The position numbers and the translations under genes were made by a program. The notes below the pieces were generated by a model. That model was not told where the DNA came from and made no database searches. It saw only the letters and a program-made list of their open reading frames with translations. Shown here piece by piece: positions 58,531 to 64,000 of a stretch of DNA of 64,000 nt. Every line of letters begins with the position of its first letter. The first letter of the stretch is position 1. The stretch spans positions 11,537,869 to 11,601,868 of the forward strand of contig OX442416.1 of assembly GCA_949361645.1 (NCBI GenBank), read 5' to 3'. Source of the DNA: Spongilla lacustris. Its lineage: Eukaryota > Porifera > Demospongiae > Spongillida > Spongillidae.

Positions 58531-59176
58531 ATGGCGTTGATCACACTCTTCGGTTTAATGCTGGTACTCTCCATCGCTACTATAACAGTAGGAGCTCCTA
58601 TTAAACGACAGAGCTCAGACGACAGTAAACTTACAACTCTCTTTGGAGGTGTTACTTTTTTCGGAGAAGTAATTAGCAAATTGATGGTAGGATAAATCAT
58701 TCTTACACTTAAGATCTCCACTGTTAATGCTAAATTTGTTTCATTGCTTGCAGTTGCCAAATATCACCAATGCGGCGCACACTGTGCTTGTCTCTGTGTG
58801 TCTCTTGAAGAACTATCCATGGTCACGTGAAAACACAACAGATTCTGATGTTCTGTTTGCAATGAAGGAAGCCATTATGAATAACTCCTGCTCATGGGTA
58901 AATAGCAAGATAATTATAATGCGTGCGTTTTTACTATTTTCTACATCGCAGCTTACATCGTCGCTTGGTCAATCATTTTCGTGTGACGATTTGTCAGCTT
59001 ACTGCAGAACAGCAGATGTGATGGGCAAAATTCAGAATATGCTTTATTCTACGCTCAAGAAAACCTTCCCCCAAACAAGTTATTCATGTAATGATTGGAT
59101 CAATGCCAATCTTCATGGTTACAGTGATAACATCCGGAACTACATCAATAACATATGTCAGACTCTATGGGGATAG
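58531..59176 (+). CDS. G17, secreted six-cysteine family, intact, last copy in the array
   Basis: Exons 58531-58686, 58754-58897 and 58952-59176; introns 67 and 54 nt. Six cysteines kept. Variants: TLFGGVTFFGE in exon 1, LKKTFPQ and SCNDW in exon 3, NNICQTLWG at the end, so the last sequon is lost and the terminal Q is G. Beyond it the array sequence ends at about 59410. Confidence 0.78.
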
Positions 59177-59410
59177 AACATTAATGATAAAATTGTCAGT
59201 TAGGATTTATAAAATATTATAATGCTTCACATTTTATCCTATCGGTATGTAGGTTAAGGTGTAAATGGATGCATACGTCCACGTAGATTAATCGTCTGCA
59301 CTAGCTGCTGTTAGCTAGTATACCGGTATTACACTCAAAGATGGTCATAATTATACTTAATGAATTCCTACAATCTTACACAAAATATGTAAGCAAACAC
59401 AGTGAAGTAG
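59177..59410 (+). repeat. 3' flank of G17 and right boundary of the array
   Basis: The common 3' flank (ATCCTATCGGTATGTAGG, TTACACTCAAAGATGG) continues to AACACAGTGAAGTAGTC and CGCCATTCAATCGCACATGA, after which no sequence recurs elsewhere in the window. Confidence 0.65.
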
Positions 59411-59878
59411 TCTGCTGCTCTCGCCATTCAATCGCACATGAATCAAATCATTAATAAACGACGCTTTATTGTATTGATTATAGAATCAGTCGTGATTTAT
59501 CGATCACTGCAGTTCACACTGGTTGTGCAAACATTCGGATTTGAATTTAACCGATTGCACCACATCGTCGTATCGCTTTAAAATATGAGGTAAAAGTAGT
59601 TATCATTCATCAATTAACATAGTTATTATGAAGTAAAACAGTTATCCGGTGCACGAGTAAATACGAAGGAACACGAAGGAATTTCCGACGGGGTGAAGGT
59701 ACGATTCCCGCTCTATTACAACGAAAGTGCGGTAATGCACATGTGGTTTAAAATAAAGACTGTCAAAGAGCATGTGTTTGGCTCAGTACTAATTATATTA
59801 GTTCTGGTAAAAGTACGTACCCTAGAACTCACCTAACTTGCAACTAGTCCATGTATTTGTGAAGTTGTGGATCAAAAT
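59411..59878. other. Single-copy sequence, no feature seen
   Basis: AT-rich single-copy sequence just outside the array. No ORF, splice pattern or RNA gene is convincing. Confidence 0.5.
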
Positions 59879-60109
59879 TTATCTTAGACCCATTATAGCC
59901 AACTGCCCCTGCACCAGGCAGCAGTAATACTTCCTATTCCTCTTCATGATGACAGTTTCTTTGGCATACACAAGACATATATTTGTGTAATCTTGGTGTG
60001 TGTAATTTTTTATTATAGGTATGATTATTTCAAATCCATATGCATGTGTGTAAGGGTCACATGTGGTGTGGTCATCAACCAAGCCGTCTGGAGATGCAAC
60101 AAAAATCAC
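59879..60109 (-). pseudogene. YqaJ-type exonuclease relic
   Basis: A 76-residue minus-strand frame with the ordered landmarks of YqaJ-like phage/viral-type recombinase nucleases: ASPDGLV (residues 5-11), then GFEIIIP (25-31, where the family has E-I-K-C-P) and CLVQGQLAIMG (64-74, family V-Q-G-Q-L). The catalytic Lys of the E-x-K motif is Ile. The N-terminal part of the domain is not in frame, although the region up to about 60420 gives scattered similarity such as VNQWFCHK. Proteins of this type are common cargo of invertebrate mobile elements. Broken, probably transposon-derived. Confidence 0.5.
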
Positions 60110-62760
60110 ATCAGTTTATCAGTCAATCCTAAGTAACCACTGATTTGACTGCTGATGTCATGTGCAGGCTGACCCTTCTCACTTCAGTACACAGAGATGC
60201 GGATGATTTAATTTTATAGCCGCATGAACATCTGATGGCTAATACAATCAAGCAAGTGCATAATAGCAGAAAGTAAAGTCCCATTGTCAAATCCAAGACC
60301 ACTCCGCTTCATAAGCACAGACTCGCTGATCTGACAATCAAATGATAGTCTCGCCCTGATCTTTGTGACAGAACCACTGGTTTACATGTGCCTCCTGTCT
60401 AAAGTCACTTTTGCTTCTTTCCTTCTTGTTTGTGCTCGAGATTCAAGTACAGTTTGAGATGACTGTTTGCGATTAGATGGGGCATACGCGTCATTCAATT
60501 ACTTTGACAAAAGCGGTTGCACTTACCACTGATAGGTGCATAAAATTTACAAGCTTAAATATTTCTTTTTATTTTTCTTTATGAATCCTTTGACCTTTGC
60601 AAAGCATAAAATTAAAAAATGTACCGTTCGCGATTTCAGCACAGTAGCATTTTTTTTTAACTGGCCCGAGCGATGCATGGCATCCCGTCATTTGTGATTT
60701 CGATACAGTTACATGTACATGTACGCTATGAATTGTAATCAATCTGAGTTGGCTCAACTTGGCTGCATACCGGCCACATAAGTAAAGTCATGAGTATGTG
60801 GCTGCTGTACTAACAGGCAGCCACCTGCCAACAATGGTAATTTATTTTAGGCCAGAGGCGACCACTTTAGACAGGTTCCAGTGTAATTCCATAGAATAAC
60901 TGTACATCATGCAGCTGAGGTTGCAATTGGTCACTTCCCCTGTACAATAGTTTTTAATGTTTTGAGCAGTGTGTATTGTGATAAGACAAAGTTTGACCGA
61001 TCTTATTCACCGTGTCATGGCGATGAAGACACCAAACATGTCATGTACATGTGCACATGTAGCATAATGGTTTGCAACCTTGCCCCACCACAGTTTCATG
61101 TAACAGCTAAATCTACATTCTGGGTGGATGTGCAGGTCTGCTATAGGACTGACTTTATGCTGTAATGCTGTAACTATGAACACAGTGTTGTGTTGATGAC
61201 ATGCGTGCACAGCAATTGGACCGCGCCCAATGCATTATGGCATGAGAAATGCTAAAATCTTTTGCTTACTTGATGGGTAGTGAAGATTTTGTGCAAAGAT
61301 GGAGGTCACTGCATACATACACACATGTCCCATGTGTACAAGTGTATACTTAGTTATGTAAATACATGCATGTAGCTCACAGGGTATGATGGCTTAGTTT
61401 GCATACCTATAAACAACGTTACTGGAGCATACATGTAGTTCAGTGTAATGAACTACGTTCAAATGATATATACCATTGCACAAATGCACACAATGCTTGG
61501 GTACATACGTGTATACACACTACATTGCAAGCAACTTTACAACCCCCCCCCCCCCCCCCCCTTTTCCTCAGGGGCTTCAACCTTTTGGTGAACCAAACAA
61601 TATCCACATATAGAAAGGGTGTTTCATTCAGTAACATTGGTAGTGTTATGCCGTCAGGCTTAAGTTGCATAAGTACTCAAGTTCACGATGTGCACTTAGG
61701 CGTCTGCCATGAATGTAGGCTGAGTATGCCTGACCTCTCACCAACTGCATCCGCATGCAGATTTGTTTGTGTTAAAACAGATTGTGAATTACATTTTAAT
61801 ACAGTGCAGAACAGTGCAGACAGAGGCTGATTGGAGCACACTCGGTGGGTACAATTCTCTCCCTTAAGGATACAAAACACATGCAAACCAAATCCCCCCC
61901 CCCCCCCCCCCCTCACTTTTCGATTTAGCGTCAAGCGGACAGCACTCCGGGTCTCACGGTGGCTATCTGATTATGGGACCACCTGGTCACTAATGCATGC
62001 AATTACACGGTGTAAAAACGTAATTGCATCAGTGGTTTTAACCGTCACAAGCTTGCATGCGCAGTGTGAGCTGACAATAATGTATAACAAAACTTTGGAT
62101 TGACCCAAACTGAGGCTTCTGTTTTCATATTATATCAGCCACACTAAGGACAACATGAGCATATTATATTAACCGAAATACATGTAGCTACACATACGAT
62201 TAACCGAATATTGCACTTTATTTTCAAACCTTAGTATCAACCATAGATATCAACTTTTCAAATCAATGCAGTAAAAACCAGCCAATTTTTATATTTTATT
62301 TATGTGTATGCATGGATTTAGTGTCTACAAATTTACAGAAGGGATTTTGTTTTTAAATGGATGATTTTAAGTGGCTTTTGTTCAAATGATCTCTTGTCAG
62401 TGCCTGGATTCAGTTTACAAACTACATATCCACCTAATCATGCGGTTTATCCCACACAATTCTCAATGCTAGAGCCTGCCTATAGCTAGTGACGTTCTAG
62501 TTAGCCAAACGTATAGTTTTTTTGGTTTTCCTACAAGAGTTTCCTGTGTGCTCCTAAGCTAGTGGCATGCATCTGTCTGTTACATCTACTACATGCATAA
62601 TAGAATATTGCTTCCTACATCTTGCAAAATGCCAATTTTCCTCTCCCTCTTGCCACTCATGTAATGTGGACCCAAACAGCTGAATAAGGGGTAGGGGGAT
62701 TCGGGGAAAATAAAAGCACATAATTGCGGCCGTCTTGTCTGCAATGTGACTACTATTGTG
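60110..62760. other. Single-copy intergenic sequence with two poly-C runs
   Basis: Apart from the faint 5' continuation of the nuclease relic to about 60420, I see no gene. Poly-C runs lie at about 61542-61562 and 61893-61912. The ORFs across them (for example 61399-61830) owe their length to the runs and show no domain. ACATGTACATGTAC-type short palindromes occur near 60714. Confidence 0.5.
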
Positions 62761-62779
62761 TCTTTGTGGTTGCCAGCCA

Positions 62780-62807
62780 TGACGTAATAATCCATGTGTA
62801 TAAATAG
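62780..62807 (+). promoter_or_regulatory. Core promoter: TGACGTAA and TATAAATAG
   Basis: A CRE/ATF-like TGACGTAA (62780-62787) stands 12 nt before a consensus TATAAATAG (62799-62807). The ATG at 62892 is about 93 nt downstream, a plausible promoter-leader distance. Confidence 0.5.
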
Positions 62808-62829
62808 CAGCTCCAGAGCGTAGTAGAGA

Positions 62830-62894
62830 TTTGTTAGACCTATATAGCTATCCTATATAACAGACAGAGATTGGCGACGCCAGTGTTCGCAATG
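62830..62894 (+). other. Likely first exon of a gene ending ATG|GTAAGT
   Basis: After the TATA box the sequence runs to TTCGCAATG and is followed at once by a consensus splice donor GTAAGT (62895). The exon would contain only a leader and an ATG. The transcription start (about 62830) is inferred from TATA spacing. Downstream exon at 63483. Confidence 0.45.
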
Positions 62895-63482
62895 GTAAGT
62901 AGTATAATGTAACGCGGTCTTGCGTGAAATCACAGCAGATTCCTCTTCGACCGTATCAGTTGATACTCCATGTAACGATTATCATATAGAACATTATGCA
63001 TTGCAAACAAAAAAGCGACACGGAATAAATGCCCGCACTTTGCATTACAAATTCTGTGTGACGGTTGTAAAGATCGATCTTTCTAGTATGGTATAGCTAG
63101 CTTGCACTTCAATTGGTTTTTGCACCACTTTTTTTCTTTTTTAAACCATCGCGAGCACGAACGTTTAGCATCATCGCTATCGCTAGCTCGAGCAGGAAGC
63201 GATGCTCGAGAGATTGTAGTTTCAGATGACAATTTCATTTCTACACTCTACTTAGTGTCTCGTGAATTTAATTCATTAATTCATATGTCTCACCCTCACT
63301 CTCTCGCTATCTCGAACTATACACTGATACCGGTATATGAACATCGCTTTATGACGAGCTACATGTACAGCGGCGCTTTTAAAAATTATGTAGTGACAAA
63401 AACGATTTAAATTATTTTAGCGCTTTTACCATGTCCTTTTTCTATCTCATGCATGCTGAGGTTACATGTATTTAAATTGCAG

Positions 63483-63525
63483 CCCGGCCACCATGACTGA
63501 AGGCGTTCCTGACTCAATAATACGT
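63483..63525 (+). CDS. Candidate second exon with a strong Kozak start (partial gene)
   Basis: The exon is bounded by an acceptor TTTAAATTGCAG and a donor CGT|GTAAGT. It contains GCCACCATG, a full Kozak context, opening the frame MTEGVPDSIIR in phase 0 at the donor. If the ATG of the preceding exon is spliced on, it reads MPGHHD and stops at a TGA overlapping this start. The rest of the gene is not clear: the next acceptor-like site (CATTGCAG at about 63652) leads to a stop after 13 codons, and a later one near 63811 is followed by a donor AG|GTAAGA. The protein is not recognised. Confidence 0.4.
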
Positions 63526-64000
63526 GTAAGTTCATTCTGTTTGATAATTTTTTTTTTTTTTTCGTTCTTAAAAAGTATCTGCAACACAACTGACTTACGA
63601 TCTGAAAAGCATTTGTTGCAAGTGTTGTGACTGTATACATGTAGGCATTGCAGCACAGCCTTTCCATTGTAGCACATGTTACCTGGCATCCGTAATCATG
63701 GCGACCTTGCCCCGGCATTGTATAGATATGCAATGTATGTTCTGATATGTATGTGTCATTAAATTTTTTGTAATAACATCAGTCCACAGTGAAACTATTT
63801 CCTTACTTAGCAGAGGCCTATATATGTGAGGTAAGATTATTTAAGATTTTAAACCGAGATCTAGCTAAAAGTGGAGTGATTATAAATGTCAGTGCTGCAT
63901 AAATAAAAATGATAATTTCTGATTATACAATTTGAGCGGAGAAAAAGAATATAAGTCCAAAATCAATCACCAATCAAATTGTATATATGGATTGGATTAA
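63526..64000 (+). other. Intronic or downstream sequence to window end
   Basis: AT-rich with a poly-T run at about 63549-63562. Possible small exon CAGAGGCCTATATATGTGAG before GTAAGA near 63830, not secure. The gene presumably continues beyond the window. Confidence 0.3.

Noticed and set aside
1..59400. Regularly spaced repeats suggestive of a CRISPR-like array
   Set aside because: Repeat units are kilobases long, contain spliced genes and show eukaryotic promoters.
59680..59720. Possible tRNA B-box (GGTACGATTCC)
   Set aside because: No A-box at proper distance and no cloverleaf can be drawn.
61399..61830. 143-residue ORF with a proline run
   Set aside because: Poly-C artefact with no domain or codon pattern.

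Overview
The window is eukaryotic: intron-bearing genes with GT-AG introns of only 54-67 nt, TATA boxes, AT-rich sequence, CA/TG microsatellites, poly-C runs and many DNA transposons with terminal inverted repeats (TIRs). Very short introns in a compact, transposon-rich genome fit a marine invertebrate such as a sponge, but nothing here fixes the species. There is no rRNA, tRNA, CRISPR array or bacterial-style operon that I can support. Layout: from base 1 to about 59.4 kb the window is a tandem array of one multigene family, called G1 to G17 here. The array starts before the window and ends at about 59.4 kb. The last 4.6 kb (59.4-64.0 kb) is single-copy. It holds a YqaJ-nuclease-like relic and, at the right edge, the 5' end of an unrelated gene with a TATA box and an ATG placed directly against a splice donor. 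The family: each full copy has three exons (156, 144 and 225 nt) separated by a 67-nt intron and a 54-58-nt intron. It predicts a secreted protein of 174 residues: a signal peptide, a short pro-segment ending in a dibasic KR, then a mostly helical mature chain with six cysteines and four N-glycosylation sequons. I do not recognise the family. Nine copies keep an open three-exon reading frame (G3, G4, G5 with a shortened C terminus, G11, G12, G13, G14, G16, G17). Eight are broken (G1, G2, G6, G7, G8, G9, G10, G15). G5 and G14 are inverted. Full copies lie about 3.7 kb apart, each with an upstream block of about 0.75 kb ending in a TATA box about 45 nt before the ATG. Higher-order structure: the group G1-G2-G3 recurs as G6-G7-G8 and G9-G10-G11, and the stretch G4 to inverted G5 recurs as G13 to inverted G14. 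A 3,685-bp tandem duplication (36.44-40.12 and 40.13-43.81 kb) is almost identical and appears to have arisen by a crossover in intron 1. Mobile DNA: an element with an OTU-protease-like relic is embedded in the array unit and was amplified with it. Four single insertions with visible target duplications then landed in individual units: a long-TIR foldback element at 14.5-17.0 kb with another element nested in it, a 5.8-kb CACTA/EnSpm-like element at 20.9-26.7 kb, a 1.2-kb element at 31.9-33.1 kb and a 1.9-kb element at 53.3-55.1 kb. A small hairpin element occurs three times. Taken together, the locus looks like a young birth-and-death cluster of a lineage-specific secreted protein, shaped by unequal crossing-over and transposon insertion.
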